In this document: piece by piece, positions 35,792 to 45,416 of the stretch
How positions within the stretch are numbered: position 1 is the stretch's first letter
Layout: the number at the start of each line of letters is the position of its first letter
Notes under the pieces: generated by a model
The model's input: the letters and a program-made list of their open reading frames with translations, nothing else
Database searches by the model: none
Told to the model about the DNA's origin: nothing
Program-made: the position numbers and the translations under genes
NCBI RefSeq assembly: GCF_004526235.1
Contig: NZ_CP038159.1
Span: forward strand, 2,418,001 to 2,482,000
DNA: 64,000 bases
Reading direction: 5' to 3'
Source of the DNA: Sphingobacterium sp. CZ-2
GTDB lineage: Bacteria > Bacteroidota > Bacteroidia > Sphingobacteriales > Sphingobacteriaceae

Positions 35792-35858
35792 CGTCATTGC
35801 GAGGAACGAAGCAATCTTTACACTAATCGAAAGATTGCTTCGTTCCTCGCAATGACGG
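35792..35858. repeat. Dispersed palindromic repeat, locus 3 (perfect 28-bp stem)
   Basis: Left arm 35792-35819 and right arm 35830-35857 are perfect inverted copies of 28 nt with a 10-nt loop. A degenerate left-arm trace lies at about 35770-35784 and a partial right-arm trace at about 35874-35883. It lies between the convergent phytase and DUF819 genes. Confidence 0.95.
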
Positions 35859-35907
35859 TTTTTTTGGCTACATCCAATGACGGGTTTTTCTTACCATTAA
35901 TTTCCCC

Positions 35908-37173
35908 CTACATCGGCGCTACCATCTGCATCAGCATCGCTGTAAACCAGCCTGCATAAGTACCAACCGCATACCCAAACACCGCCAAGATAACCCCAAC
36001 GGAAATCAAGGAAGGGTGGAAAGCGGCCGAAGTCACAGAAGCCGAAGCCACACCACCTACATTCGCCATACTACCTACAGCAAAATAAAAGAATGGCACT
36101 TTAAAAATCTTACCGACGATGAGTAACAATAAAGCATGCACACTCATCCAGATCAATCCAACTACCAATAATCCAGGATTTCCAGCAATCGCCGTAATAT
36201 CCATCTGCATACCAATCGTCGTAATCAAAATATATAAAAACACGGTAGCTACTTTAGAAGCACCAACATATTCCAATTTCTTGGCAGGCGTAAAGGAAAG
36301 AATAATACCAATTACCGAAGCAATGAATATCACCCAGAAGAAATTACTGGTCAACGAGAATTTTGCTAGTTCTGGATGGTTGTTAGCCATATAAGCAGAC
36401 AATGGCTCGGCTATCAAAGCCGATAAAGCTGTTCCTCCAAATGCCAAGGCAACAATATAGATCAAATCTTTTGTTTCTGGTGTTTTACTGTTTGCTTTAA
36501 CCTTAGCATCCATTTTTTCCTTTAAAGCTTCCACGTCCGAAGACTCCGCCTTAAAGAATTTATCAAACTGCTTGGATTTACTAGCTCCATATAATAAGAA
36601 TGCCATCCATAAATAGGCGACAAATACATCCACAGCAATGATGGAAGAAAAAACCTCTGGAGAGGGTTGTAGGATTTCCTTAAGGGCCACCTGGTTTGCC
36701 GAACCACCGATCCAAGATCCCGCCAAAGAACCCAGACCTTTCCAAACCTCATGTGGAGTAGCACCACCCACAACCTCTGGCGCAACCATGGAAGTCAACC
36801 AAACTGCCAAAGGACCACCAATCATAATGCCGACCGTTCCTGTTACAAACATCAATCCTGCCCTTTTCCGTAATGCCCACATCTCTTTTAAGTCCAGGTT
36901 GATCACAAACAAAATCAAACAGGCAGGCAATAAATAATTGCTTCCAATGCCTGTTAATGGGGAATTCGCGCCATCGATGATGTTTAAGGAATTGAGCAAG
37001 CCCGGTAAGAAATAACAGAGCAATAGGGGTGGGATGATATTGAAAAATCCCTTAACATATTTATTCGATAAGTTCGATGTATAGAACACCAAACCTAAAA
37101 TTACCATTAGTAATCCCAATACAACAGAAGTGTTACTGATCAAAGGGAGGTTTTCGGTTTCTGGTATTTGCAT
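35908..37173 (-). CDS. DUF819 family integral membrane protein
   Basis: A 421-residue protein with about 11-12 hydrophobic helices. Features of the DUF819 family include GSLAGSWIGGSANQVALKE near residue 150 and the later SMANVGGVASASVTSAAFHPSLISVGVILAVFGYAVGTYAG. The family resembles Na+-coupled anion symporters and is uncharacterised. The gene is divergent from the Gfo/Idh/MocA gene at 37288 and convergent with the phytase gene. No substrate can be given. Confidence 0.88.
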   Translation of the reverse strand: MQIPETENLPLISNTSVVLGLLMVILGLVFYTSNLSNKYVKGFFNIIPPLLLCYFLPGLLNSLNIIDGANSPLTGIGSNYLLPACLILFVINLDLKEMWALRKRAGLMFVTGTVGIMIGGPLAVWLTSMVAPEVVGGATPHEVWKGLGSLAGSWIGGSANQVALKEILQPSPEVFSSIIAVDVFVAYLWMAFLLYGASKSKQFDKFFKAESSDVEALKEKMDAKVKANSKTPETKDLIYIVALAFGGTALSALIAEPLSAYMANNHPELAKFSLTSNFFWVIFIASVIGIILSFTPAKKLEYVGASKVATVFLYILITTIGMQMDITAIAGNPGLLVVGLIWMSVHALLLLIVGKIFKVPFFYFAVGSMANVGGVASASVTSAAFHPSLISVGVILAVFGYAVGTYAGWFTAMLMQMVAPM

Positions 37174-37287
37174 AAACTTGTAATAATTGTTAATTTGCTG
37201 TGAAAATAGTTATTTCCATTGACTAATTTTTAATAATTACCCAAATTGCATGGGTAAATTCAAACTAAATCGAAATAATAACAGGTA

Positions 37288-38550
37288 ATGGACCGCAGAG
37301 ATTTTATTAAAAGTAGTGGCATTCTGGTAGGAGCCAGCACATTGGATATGCCCGATTACAGCATGGATGCAAAGAAGAAGATCAAGGTAGGATTGATAGG
37401 ATGTGGCGGTCGAGGGACTGGTGCTGCCTTCCAGGCATTAAACGCTGATCCGGATGTGGAAATTGTAGCGTTGGCGGATATTTTCCAGGCACAATTGGAT
37501 ACCGCTTTGGCATCCTTGATGGAGGCGCACAAGGAACGAGTAAAAGTTTCGGACAAACGCAAATACGTTGGTTTCGATGCCTACCAAAAGCTGATCAACA
37601 GCGATGTGGATGTCGTGTTGTTGGCTACACCACCATGTTTTCGTCCGGACCATCTCGCTGCTGCAGTGAAAAAGGGAAAGCATGTTTTCTGTGAAAAACC
37701 AATGGCAGTGGATATTCCTGGTGTACTTAAAGTAAGGGAAGCGGTTCAACTGGCTAAAGATAAAAAATTGAATATCGTTTCAGGTTTCTGTTTCAGGTAT
37801 ACCAATCCTAACCGTGAATTGGCTAAGTTGATCCATGGCGGAGCCATCGGTGATATCTACTCGATCAGTACCTTCCGTTTAGGTGGTGAGCTGACCGAAA
37901 AGGTTAGACAGCCACAATGGGATGATCTGACCTACCAACTGTATAACTGGTTCTATTATCAGCGCTATTCGGGCGATATCATTGTGGAACAAACCGTACA
38001 CAGTATCGATTTTATGAACTGGATGTTGAATCGTGGATTGCCAAAAGCCGTTTCGGGTACCGGTGGCCGACAAAGTAGACCTTGGGATAAATATGGAAAT
38101 GTATTTGACCATTTTGCCATAGAATTCGATTATGGGGATGGGGTGAAAGGTTACCATTTCGGTCGTCAACAGAATGGAACGCAATCTCGGAACTCGGTGG
38201 AAGCTATCGGAACGAAAGGAGCAATGAATGTGAGTGTATTGAGTAAATATGAAATAACGGGTCAGAATCCTTGGAAATTCGCAGGAAAGACTGATAATAT
38301 GTACCAGACACAACATAATGAGCTTTTTGCGGCAATAAAAAATAAGCAGGTGATCAATGATGGTGACTTCATGGCAGATTCTACTTTATTGGGAATCTGG
38401 GCGCGCGAAGCTGCCTATTCCGGTAAGATCATCAGTTTAGATGAGATCCAGAACTCGACCAAGGTTTATGGGCCAAGTGCCGATGAATACAGTTGGCAGA
38501 TGGAAATTGATAAGGCATTGATCCCAAGACCAGGTTTGGCAAGTTCTTAA
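37288..38550 (+). CDS. Gfo/Idh/MocA family oxidoreductase with Tat-like N-terminus
   Basis: A 420-residue NAD(P)-dependent enzyme. The N-terminus DRRDFIKSSGILVGAS resembles a twin-arginine signal (RRxFxK), although the hydrophobic stretch after it is short. The Rossmann fold starts KVGLIGCGGRGTG, and the family motif EKP is in HVFCEKPMAVD. Related Tat-exported proteins include GH109-type glycosidases that use NAD+ for a redox mechanism, so export and a glycosidase role are possible. The next gene is a second member of the family, 50 nt downstream. Confidence 0.88.
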   Translation: MDRRDFIKSSGILVGASTLDMPDYSMDAKKKIKVGLIGCGGRGTGAAFQALNADPDVEIVALADIFQAQLDTALASLMEAHKERVKVSDKRKYVGFDAYQKLINSDVDVVLLATPPCFRPDHLAAAVKKGKHVFCEKPMAVDIPGVLKVREAVQLAKDKKLNIVSGFCFRYTNPNRELAKLIHGGAIGDIYSISTFRLGGELTEKVRQPQWDDLTYQLYNWFYYQRYSGDIIVEQTVHSIDFMNWMLNRGLPKAVSGTGGRQSRPWDKYGNVFDHFAIEFDYGDGVKGYHFGRQQNGTQSRNSVEAIGTKGAMNVSVLSKYEITGQNPWKFAGKTDNMYQTQHNELFAAIKNKQVINDGDFMADSTLLGIWAREAAYSGKIISLDEIQNSTKVYGPSADEYSWQMEIDKALIPRPGLASS

Positions 38551-38599
38551 AGCCATAAATAGATATTACTTTGCTTAAACATTGTATCCTTAATTAATA

Positions 38600-39673
38600 A
38601 TGAATCAAAAAATTAAGATTTTGGTGGTGGGTTGTGGCAATATGGGAGCATCCCATGCACAGGCCTATCATGATATGGATGGTTTTGAAATTGTAGGCTT
38701 GGTTTCCCGTGGAGCGAGCAAAGAGATTTTAAATGTGCGGCTGGAAGCCGATTATCCTTTATTCGATGATTATGCGACCGCATTGAAGGAAACTCAACCT
38801 GACTCGGTTTGTATTTCTACTTATCCGGATACCCATGAAGCCTATGCCATTCAGGCTTTTGAGGCCGGAGCGCATGTGTTTATCGAAAAACCATTGGCGG
38901 ATACCGTGTTGGGTGCGCAGAAGGTGGTTGAAGCAGCAAGAAGGGCCAATAAAAAACTGGTCGTTGGATATATCTTAAGGCATCATCCTTCTTGGATCAA
39001 ATTTATTGAGGTTGGAAAAACCATGGGCTATCCTTTGGTTATGCGCATGAACCTCAATCAGCAGAGCCATGGGTACATGTGGGATGTGCATAAAAATTTG
39101 ATGAAGAGTTTGAGCCCGATTGTGGATTGCGGGGTGCATTATATTGATGTGATGTGCCAGATGACAGTGGCCAAACCATTGTCCGTTTCGGCTATTGGAG
39201 CGCGGCTGACGAATGAAATTCCGGAAGATAATTATAATTATGGGCAGTTGCAGATCCGGTTTGATGATGGGAGTGTGGGTTGGTATGAAGCAGGTTGGGG
39301 ACCAATGATCAGTGAAACGGCATTTTTTATTAAGGATGTGATTGGACCGAAGGGTTGTGTTTCCATCGTAGCGAATGATGCTGGGAAGGCTGGGAATTCG
39401 GATTCCGTGGAAGCCCATACCAAAACGGAGTCGTTGAAGGTGCATTATGCGGATATTGATGAGGAAAATGAATTCCTTAAAAAGGATGAATGGATTGATT
39501 TAACGGATGAGCCGGATCATCAGGAACTGTGTAATCGGGAGCAGGCATTCTTTTTAAAAGCGATAGAGGAGGATTTGGATTTGGAGAAATCTATGCAGGA
39601 TGCGGTGAATAGTTTGAGGATCGCAATTGCATGTGATGAGTCGGTGAAGACTGGGGAGATTGTGAGGTTGTAA
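38600..39673 (+). CDS. Gfo/Idh/MocA family oxidoreductase
   Basis: A 357-residue cytoplasmic enzyme. The Rossmann motif is ILVVGCGNMGASHAQAY and the EKP motif is in HVFIEKPLADTV, with the substrate-binding C-terminal alpha/beta domain. It probably oxidises or reduces a sugar, inositol or derivative with NAD(P). The upstream paralogue carries a Tat-like signal and this one does not, so they may act on the same compound class in different compartments. The phytase operon nearby makes inositol a possible substrate, but that is only an idea. Confidence 0.88.
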   Translation: MNQKIKILVVGCGNMGASHAQAYHDMDGFEIVGLVSRGASKEILNVRLEADYPLFDDYATALKETQPDSVCISTYPDTHEAYAIQAFEAGAHVFIEKPLADTVLGAQKVVEAARRANKKLVVGYILRHHPSWIKFIEVGKTMGYPLVMRMNLNQQSHGYMWDVHKNLMKSLSPIVDCGVHYIDVMCQMTVAKPLSVSAIGARLTNEIPEDNYNYGQLQIRFDDGSVGWYEAGWGPMISETAFFIKDVIGPKGCVSIVANDAGKAGNSDSVEAHTKTESLKVHYADIDEENEFLKKDEWIDLTDEPDHQELCNREQAFFLKAIEEDLDLEKSMQDAVNSLRIAIACDESVKTGEIVRL

Positions 39674-39680
39674 TTTTTCG

Positions 39681-39852
39681 CGTCATTGCGAGGAACGAAG
39701 CAATCTTCCCGCATGTCATGCTGAGCGCAGTCGAAGCATCTGCTCGTTTATATTCGTACAGATCCTTCGGCGATGCTCAGGATGACAAAGTTCAAAGATT
39801 GCTTCGTCGTACCTCCTCGCAATGACGCGAAGCCTACCTCCTCGCAATGACG
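39681..39852. repeat. Dispersed palindromic repeat, locus 4, split by a second repeat family
   Basis: The outer left arm (39681-39707) and the outer right arm (39794-39827, with a TCGTACC insertion as in locus 1) enclose an unrelated hairpin at 39714-39787 in place of the usual 10-nt loop. One truncated core copy ends near 39852. The locus lies between convergent genes (39673 on + and 39868 on -). Confidence 0.93.
39714..39787. repeat. Nested second palindromic repeat (GTCATGCTGAGCG family)
   Basis: The left arm TGTCATGCTGAGCGCAGTCG... (39714-39742) pairs imperfectly with the right arm (39759-39787, ending CAGGATGACA). This matches the widespread repeat type whose hallmark is TGTCATCCTGAGCGAAG. 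It lies exactly where the loop of the first family would be. Confidence 0.85.
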
Positions 39853-39867
39853 CAGAAACTACCAATC

Positions 39868-42800
39868 CTAATCCGCTAAAACCGAAAACTCTGCTCCAGA
39901 GGCGAAATCCTGTCCGTTTTGCGAACTCAAAGCCGTAAAACGAATATACCTCGCCAATACAGGTTTTGTCAATATGATCGTCTTCAATTTACTGCTTCGA
40001 TCAAATTCCCCTTCAGCCACAGGTTCTGACCAATTCTCCCCATCCAAACTCACCTGAATTCTATACCCTTTAACATTTCCATTCGATCCATTCTGTCTTG
40101 GCAAATACGTAAAGCCCTTGATTTTCTTCGCCATGCTGGCATCAAAGTCAATCCAATGCGGATATTGCGCGACAGTTACTGAATACATCGTATGCCAGAT
40201 CGTCGATGGGTCCCCATCAATTATATGCTCGGCATTTCCTTCACCAATCTCCTGGCTGGATACAGATTTGATTTCCATCTGAATACTTTCAATCTTTGGA
40301 AAATCAACACTTGCTTTCAGTTTTTCTTTTCCTTGGTACCATGCCGTTACCTTGCCACCTTCACGTAGGTTAAAAGCGCCCTTATAAACAGAAGCTTTGC
40401 TTTGCCCAATCTGTACCATCAACGGGGAACCATTCGAATCCGTACGAACTTCCACCTTTCCAGAACGATCGCGGGTGATTGATAATGGCATATCCCCAGC
40501 CACAGCCGCTTTTGCTTGTGTTGCAGCATTATTATTTGCCACAGGACGAATAATAAATCCAAAATCATGCGCACCAGCTTTCACACGGTCCTGCTCTAAT
40601 GGAGGGCCCTGTCCACAACTGTTACCACCCAATCCAGTTACCTCAGCCATCAGGTACAAATGCGTGCCAGAGCTTTTCGGTAATTGATATCCATGGGGTG
40701 CCAAGGTCATTTCCAATTCCGACCAAGGCAATGCAGAAGCAGAAAAGGTATTCTTCGCAATAAAAATAGCACCAGCGCCAGTGGCATTGGTTAATGCACA
40801 CCACCTCAATTCCTCCCTGTTACCGGTAGACTGTGGTTTCGGCCAATTGACCATCTGGTCCTTTACCGAGCTTTGGTATTGTTCAATGAATTGTCCCGTT
40901 TTCCGATCCGCATAATTATTGATCGGTCCACGGCCATAATATTGGTAATTGCTATATTTCTCAGGTACCTGCATGGCAAAGCCTAAATGCGGTAATACAA
41001 AGGAACTATTGTTGGAAGTAATGTTACTTTCCAGTTCGATCGACCCATCTTTATAGATCGTCCATATATAATTGCTGGAGAATTTAAAGTCGTTCTCCCC
41101 AAATGGACGGTCTTTATGGTCTTCTATCGTATATGTTCCTGAACTTCCTCCACGGATGGTTCCGCCATTTTTCGCTTGGGATTCTACTTGGTAGATCAAC
41201 ACATAAGCCCCATCCTCTCGCTGATAGCTGTTTTTGGATTTTACCCTATGCTGCAATTGATGCAATCCTTTTTCGAACCACTGTTGATATGCCCAGTTAT
41301 CATTGTCCAACGGAGCACGTAAAGCATCCAATTTAGGGCCTTCACCAGCACGAATTACTTCCTCTCCCTGGTAACTCAATTGATAAATTGTTCCTGTTTT
41401 ATTATCAAATTTCACATTAAACCCATCACCTTTGATCTCTTGAACATCTCCATCCTCGCCTATCATCAGCTTACTTCCTTTGGCCAGATCCGCAATGGAT
41501 GGAAGGAAAGTCATCGGTTTAACCAATATTTGTTCTTCCATCTGCACCTGACCTTGTTTTGCCCAAGGCATATCCTTTTTATGTACAAATTGCACCTTTA
41601 AGAAATATTCCGAGCTGGCCTCCAATTTATCGTATGCATATGGAACCTGGAATTCTTTATGCTGTCTTGCCGCAATAGCATTGGTCCCTTCCGTTGCGAA
41701 AGTACCTTTCTCCATTTCCTTACCATCTTTCCATAAAGACCAATTGATTTGATAATCATCCAAAGAGCTGAAGTAATTCTTGTTGAATACATCAATCTTA
41801 CCATTTTTTATATCTACTGCCTTTACACCCACATTCTGGTAAACTTTGCGAACCTCATAGTATTGGGGTTTTGGTTCCATGTTAGCAAAGATCAGCCCGT
41901 TCATCACAAAGGTTCCATCATTTGGTTTGTCTCCAAAATCTCCACCATAGGCCAGGAATTTCTCACCTGTTTTCTTGTCGTAATAATACATGGATTGATC
42001 GATCCAGTCCCAAATTGCACCTCCCATAAAGAAATTGGTAGATTCGATGGCTTCCCAATAATCGATCAGGTTACCCGATGCATTGCCCATGGAATGGGAA
42101 TATTCGGAGATATGGAATGGATATTTAAGGTTGTATTTTCCTTTTACAGCACCACGAACCCATTCAATGGAAGGGTATTGGTTGGAGCCGATATCCACGA
42201 TGCTGTTGTTCCTTTCGTATTGAACCGGTCTGGAGTCATCCACTTTTTTGATCGCATCATACGCATGGACAAAATTCTTGCCCGGTCCAGCCTCATTTCC
42301 TAAGGACCAGATTACGATGGAAGGATGGTTAATGGTCGCATGTACCATTTCCAGATTTCTCGCCACGTGTGCATTTTTCCATTCCACAGGATGGGAAAGT
42401 GAAGCATCGCCATAATAATATTGATGGCTTTCGATATTGGCCTCATCCTCGAGATAGATACCATATTTATCACATAGATAATACCAATAAGGATCATCTG
42501 GATAATGCGAGTTTCTAACATGGTTGATGTTTGCCCTTTTCAATAACATGATCTCTTTTTCCATCTGATCGTGGGAAACGACCTTTCCCGTTTCCGGGTT
42601 GGTCTCATGTCGGTTCACCCCTTTAAGTTTTACCGTTTTTCCATTTACATAGAAATAACGGCCTGCCAATCCAAACTCATCATCTGCAGCTTTGGTGTCT
42701 TTCAATTCTACTTTTCTGAAACCAATATAGCTGGAAACAACCTCGATAAGCCTGCCTCTATTGTCCAACAATTCGGCAAGAAGCGTGTATCGGATTGGCT

Positions 42801-43917
42801 CTTCTGCTGACCATTTTTTTGGATTGCTGATTTTCAAGGTCTGTTCTACGATGCTGGTAGAATCTTTGGCAATAGGATCAATGGATCGCTGAAGATCTAT
42901 TTCCTTCACCTTGGAAGAGGCATCACTGTATAAAACATTTTCGTATAGGGAATACCTTATTTTATAGCCTTTGACCGATTTTCCTTGGCTGTTTTTAACC
43001 TCGGCAGTCACTTTTAGCGTCGCATCTTTGTATTCCTGATCCAGATCAGGGATGGCAACCAAGTTTCTGATCTGCACTTTTGGCTTCGCTGTTAGGGATA
43101 CGGTTCGGAAGATACCTGGCAAGCGGAACATATCCTGCGCTTCCAAATAGGAAGCATCGGAGCTGCGGTAAACTTCCACAGCTACTTGGTTCTCGCCTTT
43201 TGGATTCAGGTAGCTACTGATATTGAAAGAGGCTAGGTTCCTCGAGTTTTTGGAAAAGCCTACATATTTTCCATTGATCCATAGGTAGAAGAAGGAGTCT
43301 ACGCCATCGAAATTGATGTAGATTTCTTTTCCTTTCCAATCTTTTGGAACAGAGAATGTGCGTTTATAGGAGCCCACTTCATTGCGATAGATATAGGTTG
43401 TCCAATTTTGGGGCGGCGTACGCATAACCCCGCCGCGCCAATCATCCACCTTTACCTGATGTTGGAAAATCACCGGTTGGTTCACATAGATTGGGACGCC
43501 ATATTTCAACGAACCATCCTTCTGAATGCCCAGGATGTTCCAGCTCATCGGTACTGGCACATCATCCCATTTACTTACATCGAAGTTGTTCTGGTAAAAA
43601 TCTTGGGGTCTTTCCTCTGGAGTCTTTACCCAATGGAATTTCCAGGTGCCATCCAAGGACATCCAATTGCTGGAGTTCGTTGGCAACACTTTTTGGGCGG
43701 AGTTGATATCATTGAAGGAAAAATGGTAGGCATGGGGAAGTTCTTTGTTCAAGGACAGTTCCTGCGGCGATTCCCATTCTTTTCCGGTAGGCGCCTGGAC
43801 CTGACCATAGGCAAATCCTTCTATATTCCTGGTTACAGGTGTTTGGGCAAATAAGTGGGTTGGTTGACTAAAAATCAGCAAACCAAAACAGAGTGCTTGC
43901 GCTAGGCTACGATTCAT
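39868..43917 (-). CDS. Secreted GH2 beta-galactosidase with C-terminal F5/8-type domain
   Basis: About 1349 residues from ATG 43917, which gives a clean signal peptide (MNRSLAQALCFGLLIFSQ... AQ) and has a TAAATTTG box (minus strand, 43938-43945) 20 nt upstream; an ATG at 43962 is in frame but less likely. GH2 features: sugar-binding, Ig-like and TIM-barrel domains; acid/base Glu in WSLGNEAGPGKN; nucleophile Glu in HISEYSHSMGN; then the LacZ small-chain-like domain and, after about residue 1190, a discoidin-like domain (HIIDGDPSTIWHTMYS). It hydrolyses terminal beta-galactosides in the periplasm or outside. Convergent with the Gfo/Idh/MocA genes. Confidence 0.93.
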   Translation of the reverse strand: MNRSLAQALCFGLLIFSQPTHLFAQTPVTRNIEGFAYGQVQAPTGKEWESPQELSLNKELPHAYHFSFNDINSAQKVLPTNSSNWMSLDGTWKFHWVKTPEERPQDFYQNNFDVSKWDDVPVPMSWNILGIQKDGSLKYGVPIYVNQPVIFQHQVKVDDWRGGVMRTPPQNWTTYIYRNEVGSYKRTFSVPKDWKGKEIYINFDGVDSFFYLWINGKYVGFSKNSRNLASFNISSYLNPKGENQVAVEVYRSSDASYLEAQDMFRLPGIFRTVSLTAKPKVQIRNLVAIPDLDQEYKDATLKVTAEVKNSQGKSVKGYKIRYSLYENVLYSDASSKVKEIDLQRSIDPIAKDSTSIVEQTLKISNPKKWSAEEPIRYTLLAELLDNRGRLIEVVSSYIGFRKVELKDTKAADDEFGLAGRYFYVNGKTVKLKGVNRHETNPETGKVVSHDQMEKEIMLLKRANINHVRNSHYPDDPYWYYLCDKYGIYLEDEANIESHQYYYGDASLSHPVEWKNAHVARNLEMVHATINHPSIVIWSLGNEAGPGKNFVHAYDAIKKVDDSRPVQYERNNSIVDIGSNQYPSIEWVRGAVKGKYNLKYPFHISEYSHSMGNASGNLIDYWEAIESTNFFMGGAIWDWIDQSMYYYDKKTGEKFLAYGGDFGDKPNDGTFVMNGLIFANMEPKPQYYEVRKVYQNVGVKAVDIKNGKIDVFNKNYFSSLDDYQINWSLWKDGKEMEKGTFATEGTNAIAARQHKEFQVPYAYDKLEASSEYFLKVQFVHKKDMPWAKQGQVQMEEQILVKPMTFLPSIADLAKGSKLMIGEDGDVQEIKGDGFNVKFDNKTGTIYQLSYQGEEVIRAGEGPKLDALRAPLDNDNWAYQQWFEKGLHQLQHRVKSKNSYQREDGAYVLIYQVESQAKNGGTIRGGSSGTYTIEDHKDRPFGENDFKFSSNYIWTIYKDGSIELESNITSNNSSFVLPHLGFAMQVPEKYSNYQYYGRGPINNYADRKTGQFIEQYQSSVKDQMVNWPKPQSTGNREELRWCALTNATGAGAIFIAKNTFSASALPWSELEMTLAPHGYQLPKSSGTHLYLMAEVTGLGGNSCGQGPPLEQDRVKAGAHDFGFIIRPVANNNAATQAKAAVAGDMPLSITRDRSGKVEVRTDSNGSPLMVQIGQSKASVYKGAFNLREGGKVTAWYQGKEKLKASVDFPKIESIQMEIKSVSSQEIGEGNAEHIIDGDPSTIWHTMYSVTVAQYPHWIDFDASMAKKIKGFTYLPRQNGSNGNVKGYRIQVSLDGENWSEPVAEGEFDRSSKLKTIILTKPVLARYIRFTALSSQNGQDFASGAEFSVLAD

Positions 43918-44051
43918 AAATTTGGAATTAGGTAAAACAAATTTAGGAATCTTTAACCCCATTTTCCGATATTTTAATCGGTAGGAGAAGGTTAAGCGAT
44001 GAAATCAAGCCTTTTCGATAAAAACAATCGTTTGTGTATTTTATATTTTAC

Positions 44052-44675
44052 CTAAGGGATATTTAGGTATTTATGGGTTTGGAGAGAAATCTCCCACTTT
44101 GGATTATCCTTGACGTAGTCAATGATCAAAGGAGTCATCTCCGCTGCTTTGGACCATTCGGGCTGTAGGTACAGCTTGCAGGTAGAACCTACGAATTTGG
44201 CATGTTCTTCTGCCCAGGTAAAATCGCTCTTGTTGAAAACAATCACTTTCAATTCACCTGCCGCACTCAGGACATCTGGCCGAGGACCCTTGAATTTCTT
44301 TGGTGAAAGACAGATCCAATCCCAGTAACCGGTTAATGGATAGGCGCCTGATGTTTCCAAAAAGATTTGAATTCCCGCCTCCTTTAACTTTTGGGTCAAG
44401 TAGGAGAGGTTGTACAATAATGGCTCACCGCCGGTAATAACCACTGTTTTTGCCGGGAATTTCTTGGCATTTTCTACGATCGTTTCTGCCGAAGTCAATG
44501 GATGCAGGTCAGCATCCCAACTTTCCTTCACATCACACCAATGACAGCCCACATCACATCCTCCAAGACGGATGAAATAAGCCGCCTTTCCGGTGTGGTA
44601 TCCTTCGCCTTGTATGGTGTAAAATTCTTCCATCAAGGGAAGCATTGATCCGTCTGCTGGAACTTGATTTGACAT
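44052..44675 (-). CDS. queE: 7-carboxy-7-deazaguanine synthase QueE
   Basis: A 207-residue radical-SAM enzyme of queuosine precursor synthesis, forming 7-carboxy-7-deazaguanine from 6-carboxytetrahydropterin. The iron-sulfur motif CDVGCHWC (Cys40, Cys44, Cys47) has the CX3CX2C spacing, preceded by FYTIQGEGYHTGKAAYFIRLGG; TGGEPLL follows. Short QueE form. A TACCTTTG box on the minus strand (44695-44702) lies about 20 nt before the ATG. The other queuosine genes are not in the window. Confidence 0.95.
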   Translation of the reverse strand: MSNQVPADGSMLPLMEEFYTIQGEGYHTGKAAYFIRLGGCDVGCHWCDVKESWDADLHPLTSAETIVENAKKFPAKTVVITGGEPLLYNLSYLTQKLKEAGIQIFLETSGAYPLTGYWDWICLSPKKFKGPRPDVLSAAGELKVIVFNKSDFTWAEEHAKFVGSTCKLYLQPEWSKAAEMTPLIIDYVKDNPKWEISLQTHKYLNIP

Positions 44676-44735
44676 AACGATTAAAATAGAGCTGCAAAGG
44701 TATGGAATTTATTGTTTGAGAATTGTTATTTTTAA

Positions 44736-45335
44736 GTGAAAAATCTAAAAAACAAGATATTGGATTCATTGATTCGTAAGATTTCTGCCTATGTAGCTTT
44801 GACCGATGAAGATGTTGAAATCATTCAGTCGTTGTTTAAAGTGAAGCAGTTGAAAAAAAAGGAATTCTTTCTTCAGGAAGGAGAGATCGCTCGGTATGTC
44901 GGGTTTTTGGACACAGGCATTGTGCGTTATTTTGTTGATGTTGATGGCGTTTGTAAAACCTATGAATTTGGTAGGGAAGGGGATTTTTTTAGTGAATATG
45001 AAAGTTTTATAGGATTAATACCCACTACGAAAAATATTCAGGCCTTGGAGGATTGTACCTATTATGAAATCGGAAGGGCAGATCTTGACAAGCTATACGG
45101 GCTGTTGAGCCAAGGGGAACGATTGGGCCGGTTGGTGATCCAACAATTGTTTATTGATGGAATGAAAAAGCTGGCCTCCCTATATTCGGATGGTCCAGAA
45201 GAAAGGTACCTGAAATTTCGGGCGATGTTTCCCGATCTGGAGCAAAGGGTATCCCAATACCATATTGCAAATTTTGTAGGCGTAGAGCCCTCTTCGCTGA
45301 GTCGGATTAGAAGAAGGATGATCGGGTCGAAGTAA
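44736..45335 (+). CDS. Crp/Fnr family transcriptional regulator
   Basis: About 199 residues from a GTG at 44736; a TTG at 44760 (giving LDSLIRKISAYVALTDED) is equally possible, and no ATG fits. An N-terminal cyclic-nucleotide-binding-like beta roll (about 20-125) is followed by a helix-turn-helix region ending SQYHIANFVGVEPSSLSRIRRRM. This is the branch common in Bacteroidota without Fnr cysteines. It precedes a cupin gene by 81 nt. The ligand and the regulon are unknown; the cupin gene may be a target. Confidence 0.86.
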   Translation: MKNLKNKILDSLIRKISAYVALTDEDVEIIQSLFKVKQLKKKEFFLQEGEIARYVGFLDTGIVRYFVDVDGVCKTYEFGREGDFFSEYESFIGLIPTTKNIQALEDCTYYEIGRADLDKLYGLLSQGERLGRLVIQQLFIDGMKKLASLYSDGPEERYLKFRAMFPDLEQRVSQYHIANFVGVEPSSLSRIRRRMIGSK

Positions 45336-45416
45336 GCGTTTATGAAATGAATTTATTGACTTAGGTATATCATTTACGGATTTTGGAGCCGGAACTTTGC
45401 TGAAAACCAAATAGCA

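Noticed and set aside
42312..42521. Small frames around the beta-galactosidase catalytic region as separate genes
   Set aside because: They are shifted-frame shadows of the GH2 gene, which is continuous with both catalytic Glu residues.
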